Source of the DNA: Elmis aenea
Lineage: Eukaryota > Arthropoda > Insecta > Coleoptera > Elmidae
Assembly: GCA_947652605.1 (NCBI GenBank)
Contig: OX393581.1
Span: 49,437,924 to 49,501,923 of the forward strand
DNA length: 64,000 nt
Direction: 5' to 3'
This document shows positions 47,901 to 59,300 of this stretch, piece by piece. How positions within the stretch are numbered: position 1 is the first letter of the stretch; every line of letters starts with the position of its first letter. Made by a program: the position numbers and the translations under genes. Under the pieces are notes generated by a model. It was given only the letters and a program-made list of their open reading frames with translations, ran no database searches and had not been told where the DNA came from.

Positions 47901-50900
47901 CATGTGAATAAATTTGCAATATAATTACCAACTAATTATTCGTTGACTTTAAAATTAGCTTGTTTCTGTGTATGAATTCAAACAAAAGACAATCGCTTAT
48001 ACACACTCAACAACGAAATTTACATGATATATCAAAACACTTAATCCATATCTGTCTCCAACATTAATGGATGTATAAATGCTCTTTATCATAAAAATTG
48101 TGGAACCAAAAATAATGTCGTATTTTATGGGCAAATTTTAAAGACAAAAATTTCAATCAAACTCTCCAGACCTTCAACTATTTGATTTTCATTTGTTTAG
48201 GTCGATAAAGTACTTCAATTTAAAAACAAATATTTTTAAACCACAAGATGCAAATTATCAGTAACAATTTTTTTTGTTTGTAAAAAATTACGACATTATT
48301 CTTGTACAGGGTGATTCAAATTCGATTGCGACCATGTGGATGTCGCTTATTACTGAAGACAGAGGATAGGTTTAAATTTGGCAAAGTTGCTAAATTTTAT
48401 GCTCGCCAATAATATCAATACAGATTTGAAATATCTTCAACTGTTTTTGAAACAATTGAAAAAACTGAAAAAATGACTGTTTTTGGGTTATAACTTTTTT
48501 ATTTATAATTTTTTTTAGATTTGTAAAATGTTTAATGGTGTCATCAATTTTTTGCTGTGCCGATTCCGTTTTGTTTTATAGGTACTAACTTTTTCATTTC
48601 TTATGGGCAACAAACTTGATTTTCATCTACTTAGCTAGAACTTTTTTTTTGATTTCAAAAATGTATCACATAATTATGTTAATTACATAAACAACGTATT
48701 TATTTGAAAAAAAAATGTTTTCATTTATTTAACATATCTAATAACTAGATGAAAATCAAGTTTGTCGCCCATAAGAAATTAAAAAGTTAGTACCTATAAA
48801 ACAAAACGGAATCGACACAGCAAAAAATTGATGGCACCATTAAAAGTAAAATAAAAAGTGGCCGTGTAAAAGTTTTTACAGATTAAAAAAAAAATTAATA
48901 AAAAAGTTACAGAAAAAAAAAAGTAATTTTTTCAGTTTTTTTCAATTTTTTCAAAAACAGGTGAAGATATTTCAAATCTGTTTTGATATTAGATGAGCAT
49001 AAACTTAAGCAACTTTGCCAAATTTGAACCTACTCTCCATCTTCAGTATTAAGTGAGATCCACATGGTCGCCATCAAATTTGAATCACCCTGTATACACA
49101 TCATAGTAACATCTTGGTAGAAATAACACTATGAATAAATATTCAAAACACAATGAAAGGTACAAATGGAGAAATATCTACTCCCAGCAGCGTTTGTTGT
49201 GCAAAGTTCAACAAACATTAATTACATCTTTTTTATGTTTGGCACCCTTAGGTCCAAGGGGAAGTCTGTTTTCAAGTATAAAAGTCGAAACCGTTATGTT
49301 TTTGAACCCTGTATTCTGACTAATACGTCTTCAGCGAGCACTTTACCGCCCTCTACTGGGGAATAATAACAAGAAGTCTCGTCAAATTCACTTTGCGTGG
49401 CGTGCGGGGCCATCGCCATGTACAAAGCGTAATGCTCTGCTTCGGTTAAGTCCAAATTCATGGCTAAATCGTCGTTTGCGTTCCAGTCTGTGCTGACATT
49501 TTTGCCCGCAATCGACAGGTTGTTTTCTAAGTTTTCGTTACCGTCCGGTAGCGGGTCTTTTAAAGGTATGTGAATGCTAACATTCGAGTGGTGCGAATGC
49601 GTGGAAATGTTATCAGTACTGTCCTTGTTCGCCGAAACGTTTCCAATCGAAAGGGATTTCGAGCCGGTGATCGAATTTCGAGACGCGTTGAGACTTTTGT
49701 TTTTCTTTCTGGAAAATAGTTTTGAAAAGAAACCACGTTTTTTGGGGTTCGGCAAGGTGGACGAAGGCGTAGGGGGCAGCTTCTTGCTAGGGGCTAGTTC
49801 ATTCTGCGACTTCGGTCTAGTGAGATTAAACGAAGCTGAACGGGTGATGGGTTTGTTAACGTTTTGCGTGGAATCGCCCAGAGCCACGGCTGCCGGTTTA
49901 CCGGCTAACTGCACGCTGTGAGTCGAACCGAGATTCGCGGGAACGTACGGTTCGCATATGTCGGTAACCTTTTTAGCACGTTTGGGCGGCAAGGGGGGTA
50001 ACTTTTCGTGATCGCTCTCGCGTTTTAAGGGAGTGACGTCTATTATCGGGCTCGAGGGGCTGAGCACAGTGACATCGTCGTACGTGTCTTTGTCGGCCGT
50101 TTCGGTGATCGAAACGGGGTTTTTGAAGGCCAACTGCAAGCTCGTGTACGTTTGGGCGTCGTCAAAATCGTTCGATTTATCTTTGTCGATCGGATCGGTC
50201 ATGCTCAACATGCGGGCACGGGATTCCGAATAAATCTCGTCTAATTCCGCTACTTGATTGATTAATTCGTTGAACGATTTTTCTTCAACGTTATTTTCGG
50301 GATTTTTCGCGACCTTCTCGACTTGAGAATAATCGCACCACTCGACGGTATTTTGGGTCTCGTTGTGATTCGCGGGGCTCGACCGAAGTAGATTCGAGTC
50401 GGCAGTGTCGTCGGCGAGTATGACGGTTTGGGGTGCAGAATCCGTGGTCGTCTGGTCGCTCAACGTGACCGACGGTATATTGCTGAGCTGCCGTTTGGCG
50501 ATAAGTCGCGCGTCGTTATTCAATATGCTGCTGAAGAGGTTGTAGTTGCCTTTTTTGGCGAGATTTCGCCGAAAAGACCAGAACGCTGGCCTACCTGAAT
50601 CAAGAGGTAGAAACTCGAACGGTAGAGGTTCACTAGTAGCACCATCTGAGGGACGCCTAAGCTGGATAAATACTTTGACGGGCTCGGTTACGTCCAAGGT
50701 CCGGTAGCGGGGTGTACGGAACCAGATCGCCGTTTGCTTGTGGACCTGCGACGGTTGAAAGTCCCCTATACCCTCCCAAACGATCTGACCGTCCCTCTCT
50801 TCGTAAAATCGAATTTGAATATCTTCTTTCGCTACCTGCAAAATCATTTCGTTGTTTTTTTTTCCGTGTTAAATCGGCCACGGATTTTATACTTGCCTTT

Positions 50901-53900
50901 TCGCACAAGAGGATCGTGTCTTTCCTACCGCCATCAACGGAGCTTACACAATCTGAGAGTTTGACGATTACGAGATCGGACATGGCTTTCTTGTCATAGA
51001 TCGGCTCACTAACCACAGGTGTTAGAGGTACTGTAAATTTACCTCTGTGATCTCCTTCTAAAAATACTTGGAAACATAAACGTACTGCATTCAGATCTAT
51101 AGACGTGGGTTGATTTCTGTGAGCAAAACCAGCTGTAAAAAAAAACGATTTAATTACACAATTCATAATGTACAGGGTGGCCTATTTTCGATGCCCATAC
51201 AGGATATCTCAGTTATTATCAGAGATAGAAAAAAAAACCAAGTACGTAGCCTTAATTCCTTTTTTCAAGAGGAATTCATTTTTTAATGGACAAAAAGCCA
51301 TCCAAAAAATGTCTTTAAAGTTTTTCTCTATCTTTTCGTTTAAGCGAGATATTTAACATTTTTGAAAATTGCCAAAAATCGTTTTTTGGCGATATTTCGA
51401 AAATTAAAATAGATATCAAAAATCTGTTTGTGGCAATGAATCCCCCTCGAAAAAAGGAATCAAGACTATGTAATTAGTTTTTTTCTATCTCTGATAATAA
51501 CCGAGATACCCTGTATGGGCATCGAAAATAGACCACCCTGTACATAAAATCAATTAAAATTAAGAGTTACAGAAACAAATGCACTTACTTCTAAATGGGT
51601 CGACTCTGATTTCTTCCCTTACTTTTAAAGCAGATTCAATATCCTTTTTTTTAACACATTGGATGCCGAGGTTCGAGAATGTGACCGACATCGTTTCGGG
51701 GGACACTTCAAGAGTGCATACGCCCTTTTTACATCCTTCTCGTCCCACTAAGTTATGGGGATGCGGCCTAAAATAAACAACATTAATAAATAATAAATTA
51801 ACATCCACGTAAAAAATTAAATTTCATTCATAAATATCATCATATGAGCCGCTTAGTTGCCAAATCGATTAACTCCACAAAACAAAAAGTAGAGAAAATT
51901 GATAAAATAGTAAACAGCCTTTTTTTGAAATTCCTTTTTAAATTTAAATTCAAATAACCATTTTAGGATGTATTATTACAGGTGTATCTTTTATCCGACA
52001 AATTATAAAATACATAAAGCACAAAATAGTATTTTCCAAAAATAATTGGTTTTTTGAGAAAAAAAAAATTATTTGACGGCCAAATGTTTTATTTAGTGGT
52101 ATTAAACCTAGTTTTTAAGCAAAGTAATTTTAAATATAAAAAGTTAAGCATCAATCAAGTGTTTTGGCACTAAAATCTAAAAGAATTCAGAAAGTGGAGT
52201 TACAATCGATTTGGCCAATGAATGGCTATGGTTATCAAAAAACCCAAGAGCTAAATAGATCAATTAAAACAGCAAAAGTAGGCACGATTAAAAATTTATT
52301 TTTAACTTTTAGATAAGCTGTAAAATTTAGAAATAAACAAAAAACAAAACTCTTCTTTCTCTCTCCGTTTTCAAAATTTTATATTTATTGGTTTAAATAT
52401 TCAATAAAGTGTGCCCCAAAGTCTTCTAAACCGTAACAGATAAGAAGTCGTACAAAAGTTTTTTAAGAAATTTAAATCAAGAACTCCATGAAATTAAATT
52501 TGAAAATCCAGCAGAAACTTACCTATATGGTGGATCCTTCGTGACACAGGATACCACCACGACGGCTCTTCCCTGATAGCCGATAATTTGAATAGCCGGG
52601 AAGGTTTTATTCTCCGGAGTGCTACTGACTCCGGGAATGGAGCCCGCTGATCTGCCCTCGCATTCATAACGAAACCTAAGGGCTTTAGACGCGGGTTGTT
52701 CTATAAGTTTTACATAAGCATGACGACGAGCCTGTTGAGCAGGGACCTGCGCTACTGGCTGCGGTCTAGCTGGCTGAGGAATTTCACCGCCTCCGTTAAA
52801 CATACTACTGGACTGCAAGAAGTCCGGATCTGTCTCAATGATTTCAACTACGCCGAAAAAAAACGATTTAAAATTCTATTCGAAATAAAAAGAATAACGC
52901 ATCAAACGCTCTTATTCACAAAACTAAACTGAATTTCAAATCAATCGATATACCAATTAAATAATTAATGTTGTTATAATTTTGTCATTAATTAATAAGT
53001 GTTAAAAATGATTGTTAACAGAATAAAATTACTTACTGACATCACTTATATTAATGTTGTCATCTGGCATTCCAGATTCATGAGGTTCGCCAGGAGACTC
53101 TAATGAATAAAAAATGAATTAAATTTGAATTTTGTGGTCGCAAGATTCTAGTTAAAAAAATTTAATGTGCTGATTTTTTACGTTATACAAACATAATTTA
53201 GAAAGCTCTGCTTTTATCACTACATTTATTTATAAGTTCAAAAAGTGAATTGCATTGATAAATTTTGAAATTAAAAAAAAAGATGTAAGACTACATTTTA
53301 TGTAGCAAAATTCGAAGAAGTATTAAATGTAGTTTTGCATTATGAGTTATCTAATTTGTTGTTGCCAAACATAAACAATTAATTCTGAAAAGTGCTTAAT
53401 CAGTAGCATAAAATGTATGACAACAACCAAGTAAACATATTATTGAAATGGTTGTTTTAATTTAAAAAAAAAAATAATCCTTTTTAATCTTCAATTTAAA
53501 AACTCCAAATTAAGATAAAGTAATCACAAATCAATGTTGTAAAATACATACAATCTTATCATCTATTGAAAAAATAAACAGAGCACATGGCTTTGTTCTG
53601 ACCGATACAAAGACATAAAAAATTAACAACAAATACATATAAATCAAATAGAAGCAACAAGTTCTAATATTTCAAGGAAAACTTGTAAAAAAACTACTAT
53701 TATTAATTCATTATACCAACCTCATCCAATTGTACAATACTGTTAGAAATGAATAGCAAATATGTATGGCAATATTAAGTAATAATACTTTTACGAGTTT
53801 GTAAAACGACAATAAAAAAGCATTATGAGAAATTTGTTTTTATATATTCACTGAAATCGAACCAAAAAGCTTAAAAAAGAATCCACACTACAAGTACATG

Positions 53901-54740
53901 CTAGTTTTAAATAGCATAGACAGACAGAATAACAAGGCACTTATTTAAATTAAAACAACGAATATTTACTTCATTTTCTTGCAGTTAAGTTTTCATAATT
54001 GTAAAAAGATTATTTTGATTAAAATTATCTGTTGGGACTTTTAAAATTACGCGATTTCTTTTATAAATTTAATCATTCCACTAATTGTAGTATCTAATTT
54101 CTACTTAAATTATAAATGGGTCAAGTATGTATGAACATTATTTACAAACAGCGCAGGAACTGATTAAAATTTTGTTTATTTGATTACTGTCAACTTAATT
54201 TCAGATTTTATGTTATACATGCTTCAGTTTGGTTAAAATATGACTTTAAAATCAGTAAAGATGCTTTTTTAACATCAATCTAAACGAATTGGTGCTGTTT
54301 AGCAATGAAATGTAAGGAATTGTTGTGTTTTTGTTGAAAGCGAGGGTAAATTTTGAACAGGCATTGTTGCGATTGTTGAAACAATTGAATTTGAAAGCGC
54401 GTAGTGTTGGCGCTAGTTTTGAACGAGTGAATATTGGATAATCGTTTACTGAAAGCGTAGGAATGAAATAATGTACTAACAGATAGCGAACACCCTGCCA
54501 AATACCGCAGTTCATTCACCGATAAATTTAGAACATACATTAGTTTCAAGCCGAGGTTGTTTGGGAACATGCTTTTCGTTATTCGACGTGCATCAACTTT
54601 CTACGGGACAAGAGGATTTAACTGTAGTTAGCAGTAGCATAAAACTCGATAATCAAGGCATACTATAAACACAGAAAACATCCCGACAACATGCAATTAC
54701 TTGAACACACAACATATTACACACCTAGCCCGTGTTCCAT
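44987..54740 (-). CDS. dl: Dorsal (NF-kappaB/Rel factor), A-type isoform
   Basis: Nine exons: 54725-54740, 53037-53099, 52523-52847, 51589-51767, 50897-51132, 50595-50835, 47686-47772, 46573-46638, 44987-45543; 589 aa. The Rel homology DNA-binding core [16 protein letters not shown] (84-99), [25 protein letters not shown], the IPT/dimerisation part ([28 protein letters not shown]), the NLS KRKRQK at 359-364 and a Gln/Asn/Leu-rich transactivation tail are all present. It acts downstream of Toll: released from the IkappaB Cactus, it enters the nucleus in dorsoventral patterning and immunity. Exon 5 ends with a GC donor. The start exon contributes only 16 bp (MEHGL) and is less certain than the rest. 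Confidence 0.96.
45690..46290. mobile_element. Inverted-repeat element in a dorsal intron
   Basis: About 100-bp imperfect inverted ends: left ATTGAATAAAAA, AAGGCAGGAGC and AAAGGCTTCTCATGGCGG; right their inverse (CGCCATATTGAGAAGCCTTT, GCTCCTTCCTTT, TTTTTATTCAAT). A second element with CAGTGGCGTGCATTT and ACGCCACTG ends (45992-46191) is nested inside. Confidence 0.7.
45992..46191. mobile_element. Nested CAGTGGCGT-end MITE
   Basis: Ends CAGTGGCGTGCATTTTTG and AAATGTTAGGTACGCCACTG are inverted partners, 200 bp apart. Located within 45690-46290. Related ends occur near 23905 and 24643. No target duplication was read with confidence. Confidence 0.65.
48305..49095. mobile_element. 0.79-kb fold-back MITE, dorsal intron (same family as 29518-30748)
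   Basis: Left TACAGGGTGATTCAAATTCG, right CAAATTTGAATCACCCTGTA; both arms carry GGCAAAGTTGCTAAATTTTA-type and GTACTAACTT/AAGTTAGTAC blocks. The centre lies near 48690. It sits in the A-isoform intron of dorsal, 198 bp past the dl-B stop. Confidence 0.9.
49294..50835 (-). CDS. dl: Alternative long 3' exon of dorsal (dl-B-like C-terminus)
   Basis: The same exon 6 (50595-50835), if not spliced at the GTAGGC donor at 50594, reads on to a stop at 49294, giving 786 aa with a 433-residue tail in place of the NLS and the A-type tail. The tail contains basic/proline segments ([29 protein letters not shown]) and ends with a conserved-looking [20 protein letters not shown] block. It resembles the neuronal Dorsal-B C-termini I remember, though I cannot verify this. 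The two ends are mutually exclusive. Confidence 0.85.
   Translation of the reverse strand, partial: VAKEDIQIRFYEERDGQIVWEGIGDFQPSQVHKQTAIWFRTPRYRTLDVTEPVKVFIQLRRPSDGATSEPLPFEFLPLDSGRPAFWSFRRNLAKKGNYNLFSSILNNDARLIAKRQLSNIPSVTLSDQTTTDSAPQTVILADDTADSNLLRSSPANHNETQNTVEWCDYSQVEKVAKNPENNVEEKSFNELINQVAELDEIYSESRARMLSMTDPIDKDKSNDFDDAQTYTSLQLAFKNPVSITETADKDTYDDVTVLSPSSPIIDVTPLKRESDHEKLPPLPPKRAKKVTDICEPYVPANLGSTHSVQLAGKPAAVALGDSTQNVNKPITRSASFNLTRPKSQNELAPSKKLPPTPSSTLPNPKKRGFFSKLFSRKKNKSLNASRNSITGSKSLSIGNVSANKDSTDNISTHSHHSNVSIHIPLKDPLPDGNENLENNLSIAGKNVSTDWNANDDLAMNLDLTEAEHYALYMAMAPHATQSEFDETSCYYSPVEGGKVLAEDVLVRIQGSKT
51171..51542. mobile_element. 372-bp fold-back MITE filling a dorsal intron
   Basis: Ends TACAGGGTGGCCTATTTTCG and CGAAAATAGACCACCCTGTA. 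It occupies 51171-51542 of a 456-bp intron (51133-51588), ending about 40 bp from each splice site. Confidence 0.92.
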
Positions 54741-55099
54741 GATAATTTGAAAAGATTGTGAACTGCGACGCGCTTAGTAGCTCCTTACTTGTGCCTTGGT
54801 GAAAAAAATCAACTTTAGCACAGAAAAACTCGGAATGCCACAAACATTAAATTACAATGATTCAAGGATGGGTTTCACATTGAGCTGCGATTAAGAACGA
54901 TTGGTAAATAATAATTTTATCTCGAGGATACTTTTAAGAATAGCGATTTCCGACCATACCTTAACGTGCATTATTTGCGCCACTCGAACTGAAACCTATC
55001 AAGGTCATCATTCACTAAACACTGATGAGCACTAGTCAACAACGATAATAAACCAACTATTTCTATTATCCACTAAACTTTTAATAGTTGTTTGGTAAT

Positions 55100-55998
55100 T
55101 GTAGATAACGCGTAACGAGCGATAAGCGCACGGGATGTTAAAACAGACACCACAAGCTTTTGACTAACTGAAGTTAAATCAAGTCCAGGACGGCGTATTT
55201 TAAGAAACGATGACCACACATCTTTTCGTGGAACTCGCGAGTTGTGGACTAGGCGATTGGTTTAAGGTCGCGATCACGTGCTGCTCGTCACCTAACAGCG
55301 CGCAGGTTCGAACGAACGCGCTAAAATTGCTGGACGGACAGCATCTGTACAACTACATATTGTGCACACCCCTACCAGATTTTCGCCGGCGAAATTTACG
55401 TGTGGACATCCACACACGTCAACATGTTTTACCCCATTTCACTGCGGTATGTCTTCCTCCAGGCAGAGTCACGATTATCATCAGAAAGCTATTTGCAAAT
55501 CATATCGATTTCTTGCAACTGGTGATAACAAGTACATACGTTACCTGCATCTAAGATTAACTAGTACGAAATTTTCTGCACGCAAAACATAATTCATGCA
55601 ATGTTCAACCATTTTCATACAATAATTCTTCAAAAGAACTTCAACACGTTCCAAAAGGGCAACCCTTAACAGAAAAGTTAACGCAAAACATGAAAAAATC
55701 ATGATAACCGGTCATCATTTTGTCCTAGCTCTCACATTCGGATTCAAATTCGATCGAGGGTACAGTTTTTACACCATTATATCGTGTTTTTTTTCAAAAG
55801 GACCACGATATAATGGTCGAAACTTCAACTTTCAACTACCTATGGAAGACGCGGTTCCAACCCGGTAACGAAGATTGTATCATTACATACATAATTTTGC
55901 CCCATTCCTCACTTTCGGGTTGAAATCCGAACGAGGATAATTTGGATGAAGAAACCTCTGTCTTCTACACACTTTTTTTGTTGTTGAATAGAACTACC
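55100..55998. other. Upstream of dorsal; no gene seen
   Basis: ORF-sized frames at 55210-55592 lack splice or codon support. A perfect hairpin-like pair CACCATTATATCGTG / CACGATATAATGGTCG lies at about 55770-55818. The dorsal promoter probably lies in 54741-55150; I could not place it or pick out convincing kappaB sites. Confidence 0.4.
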
Positions 55999-56386
55999 CA
56001 GGGCCGGCGCTAACGCCTAGGCAAGGGGTCCCCAGCCCGTCGTCGCGACGTCCTCACTGGTCGATTCCGAGCATTTTATAATTATAATAATGGATTTTTC
56101 CCCATATTTACCTTTGTTATGCTATGCAATACCAATACTTTAATAAACAATACAATACAATGCGGCAATAATTTTATAATTCTTCAAAATTAGATCTCGG
56201 GTACGAATTTGACACAAAAAATCGATCCTGGACCACAAATGGTTGGAGGCTTCTGGCCTAGGCAATCACCTGAGGGCGCGACGCTCTGGGGCAACTAGTC
56301 CCAATATAAAATTCACATACAAAAAGGAATGGTATGCACTTACTAGTAAAATTTGAATCCCTCCAATAAGAATTCGACGTAAAAAA

Positions 56387-56698
56387 TTGTTTTTCAATTA
56401 TGAAGGCAAAGATACCTCTATAGAAAATCAAGCAAAAAAAAATGCAACTGAAGTATGTAATTATCTTGTAGACATTTGTTTAAATTCCGTGAATGAAAGA
56501 TTTTCCTTACTGAAAAACCATTCCCAGGTTTTCCAATTTTTGTACAATATCCCTTCATTAATTAACAAAAATTCTAGTGAAATACTTCAATTTTGTATTG
56601 AGTTACATAAATATTTAACCGACGATATAGAACCAATAAATTCATACAATCAAGTACTAATTTTTCGAAATATTATAACCGATGTTAAACACCATTAG
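56387..56698 (+). pseudogene. hAT-type transposase fragment
   Basis: 103-aa ORF with NSVNERFSLLKNHSQVF and LHKYLTDDIEPI, the pattern of the C-terminal region of ZMYM-type/hAT transposases (a leucine-rich helix followed by an FxFL-type segment). It is short, without the catalytic part or a BED zinc finger, and lies inside an element with hAT ends. I infer a dead remnant. Confidence 0.5.
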
Positions 56699-56959
56699 AA
56701 ACAATAAACTACAACGAAAAAAAATAATTTAATTGAAGTATTTCCCAATACATATATCAGTTTCACTCTGCAAGGGAGGGTCACGATATGTTGTTGCTAG
56801 AATCTGATCAAGGCAGTGTTTATTGCATCAAGAACATAAAAACTAAAGGCTTTGCAGAGTTATACGTGCCACTGACCATTTCCTTCGGAAAAATAGGCGA
56901 AAACTGAAAAATTGAATAATAAAAGTAATATTTGCGATCGCGTTGCCCATGAAACCGTC

Positions 56960-57275
56960 AGAGATAAAATCGAAATTCTTCTATTTACCAATTCGCGCAT
57001 TCTTTGCAAGTAAAATGGTGCAAATTCTTTGAAAAAATCTTAAATGGTTCCGGAGAAAAACGCGAAAAAAGAGGTCCTTGTAAAAACAGTTTCCCCTATT
57101 TTAAACACCCATGCAAGTCGCATGGATTTAGTTATACAACTTCTCAAATCATAGCGCTTTTGCAGGGGTTTTTGGCGTTTTTCTCCGGAACCGTTTAAGA
57201 TTTTTCCAAAAACTTTGCACCATTTTACTTGCAAAGGATTGGTAAATAGAAGAATTTCGATTGTATCTCTGTTAC
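56960..57275. repeat. Long palindrome inside the hAT element
   Basis: Arms of about 115 bp: AAATTCTTCTATTTACCAAT, then CTTTGCAAGTAAAATGGTGC and GGTTCCGGAGAAAAACGC on the left, and their inverse on the right. About 85 bp lie between. Two short ORFs reading in opposite directions across it are mirror images of each other (both begin MQVKWCK). Confidence 0.88.
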
Positions 57276-57634
57276 TTTGCCCATATTCGTTGCCACTGGA
57301 GAATGTCCCTTTTCAAAATGGAGAATTATAAAAAACTATTTAAGATCGACCACGACTCGAGAAAGATTAACAGACTCATCAATTATAGCCATTGAACATG
57401 AGTTAGCCGCAAAAATCAATTAATACGATTGCATTATCGATGACTTTGCTAAATTTGTTTAAATGTTTTTCTTCCACACAGTGTTTGCCCAACTAGAAAA
57501 ATATCCACGCGCCGGCCCTGAAACTAGCCAACATCAAGTCGTCTTTAAAAACACTATCGAATTTTGAAAATCACGAAGGCATTATCAGAACTTGTTATTT
57601 ATTATTTGTAAACAGTTTTGAAAACCTGTCAAGC

Positions 57635-57940
57635 ATGTCCTTTTTGCAAGTAACGAAAGTAACACCTCGTGAAAAATTAGTGACGGGATGCGGTGACTGT
57701 GTGAGGAACGGGGCCCAGAAGGAAGAGGTGCCTATACGTAATCCGGTGCCATCATGCCGTCGTTTTTCAACGAGACCACCATCCCGCAACAATTCTGCAG
57801 TGAAGGCGAGCCTTGAAAAAGCTTTCAAGGAGTTCAACATCCCCATCCCTACCTACAATAAGACACCAAAACTAAATCGCAAAAAGTCGCTATCCATGGC
57901 CGAAATTAATCCCAGTAGAACAGCGTCGACAAATAAGTAA
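57635..57940 (+). CDS. Small basic hypothetical protein
   Basis: Single-exon ORF of 101 aa, MSFLQVTKVTPREKL to SMAEINPSRTASTNK. It is basic and Ser/Pro/Lys-rich with Cys near the N-terminus; no known domain. Codon use and composition look coding, the ATG is the first in frame, and AATAAA lies at about 58063. It sits 115 bp after the hAT element. It could be the last exon of a longer gene. Confidence 0.5.
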   Translation: MSFLQVTKVTPREKLVTGCGDCVRNGAQKEEVPIRNPVPSCRRFSTRPPSRNNSAVKASLEKAFKEFNIPIPTYNKTPKLNRKKSLSMAEINPSRTASTNK

Positions 57941-58199
57941 TTATTTAAAATAATCTTATGCATCAAAATTAATGTTTAATAAGGCACAAAATGTAAAACA
58001 TTTCAGTAAAGATTATAACCGGAACGAAGTATTTAATATTTGTAGTTAAATGGGGTAATAAAATATGTCAACATTAATTTTGACGCAATTCCAAAATAAA
58101 AGGCAAATTTGGGTTTTCAGTGGTCAAAGCCTACCTACTTGCTCAAGAATTGCTTTAAACTAAATTTGGTTTATTCTTTCCATGTGCATAGACCACAAT

Positions 58200-58828
58200 A
58201 GCAGGCTTGGCCTGATTTAAATCACGATTTAAATCATGATTTAAATCAACTGATTTTTTAAATTAAAATCATGATTTAAATCAACTGATTTTTCAAATCA
58301 AAATCATTTTTTTCTCACGATTTAACGTCCACGTCACTTACAAATTAAATGCAGGTTTTACTTCAACCCGCATAAACAACCGCTAGTAAAATCCACAGTA
58401 AATAAAAATACATACTCTATAAAATATGATATATGTTTGTATATTTCACTTAAAATGCTATTTTTGGGTACCTTGAAAATTAGAAAAATTTTGCCTATGG
58501 AGCTGTTACCAAGGGGGCTACCGCTGCCTGGACCCCCGCACCTCTTTCTTGCAATTCACTTTGTGTCTAGCCCCCTAGATAATTTTCCAATTGAACCATT
58601 ACCATGCCCCGTTTGAAATTAGTCAGTATTATTTTTGCAAATGAAAACAATATCCCACCCCTGAAATATTTTTCTGCGTACGCCACTGGCTGTTTGGAAG
58701 TGGAAGATATAATGCAGAGTGAATAATGAATAAATTAGTTGTAAACAGGGAAAATATTCAAGTTTCTTTAAAAAAAAAAAATCGTAATTTTTTAAATTTA
58801 AATCAATGATTTTGCCTAACCCTGCTCA
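58200..58828. mobile_element. GATTTAAATCA-rich inverted-repeat element
   Basis: Left end (AGCAGGCTTGGCCTGATTTAAATC) and right end (GATTTAAATTT..., TTTTGCCTAACCCTGCTC) form imperfect inverted repeats, with several overlapping ATGATTTAAATCAACTGATT motifs on the left. The interior has a non-repetitive stretch including GTACGCCACTGG at about 58680. No coding capacity. Confidence 0.6.
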
Positions 58829-58839
58829 AAAGTACTTAC

Positions 58840-59082
58840 AGAATAGCTGTTGGCTAGCGACGCGTCCAACGCTTCTTTGAATTGCAAAAATGTTAAATTT
58901 CGTTCAACGTCCATTTGATAGAGCAATATTAAATGTAAATCAAGCCAATTTAATTTCCCAGCTAATAGTAAAGGTGGATAAATGTGACGATTCGGAATCT
59001 CATTACCCAAGTATGACGCACAAAACAAGTTCCCGACCGTAAGCAGTCGATACAGGTGCGGCTTACATAATAATAAACATAC
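58840..59082 (-). CDS. Candidate internal exon of an unknown gene
   Basis: 81-codon open stretch (VCLLLCKPHLYRLLTVGN to ALDASLANSYS) with a clear acceptor (CCGTCAG at 59083) and donor (TCT-GTAAGTAC at 58839), length divisible by three. It looks coding (LYRLLTVGNLFCASYLGNE, MDVERNLTFLQFKEAL) but I recognise no family, and partner exons were not found. The element at 58200-58828 begins 11 bp past the donor. Confidence 0.4.
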
Positions 59083-59300
59083 CTGACGGTAAATTTCGAC
59101 TAAATTTAGTAATATTACTAAACAAAAACTACAATTATGTATAAACCTAACGTTGATAAATCTATAAATAAACTTGCGGACCGTAAAAATGCGGGGTTTC
59201 CCCATTTTTTTCTCGTTCGATTTTGTACGTCCATGTGTGCCAGTAGCATTCAGTAGTCAGGTAGTTGATATATTACTTGCATGGTGTGATATAATTATAG

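Larger units (their letters stand above)
55999..57520. mobile_element. Degenerate hAT element with CAGGGCCGGCGC ends
   Basis: Inverted ends CAGGGCCGGCGC and GCGCCGGCCCTG, flanked by similar 8-mers GAACTACC and AAACTAGC (6 of 8 identical). It contains a fragmentary transposase-like ORF (56387-56698) and an internal palindrome (56960-57275). The end type and 8-bp duplication fit hAT. Confidence 0.75.

Noticed and set aside
54280..54570. 96-residue ORF near the dorsal start (MFPNNLGLK...) as an alternative N-terminus
   Set aside because: It lies in the first dorsal intron, downstream of the 54740 start exon. I found no donor joining it in frame to the Rel exons, and it does not resemble any Dorsal start that I know.
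55210..55592. ORFs of 114 and 76 aa upstream of dorsal
   Set aside because: Overlap in different frames, no domain, no splice signals; probably chance.
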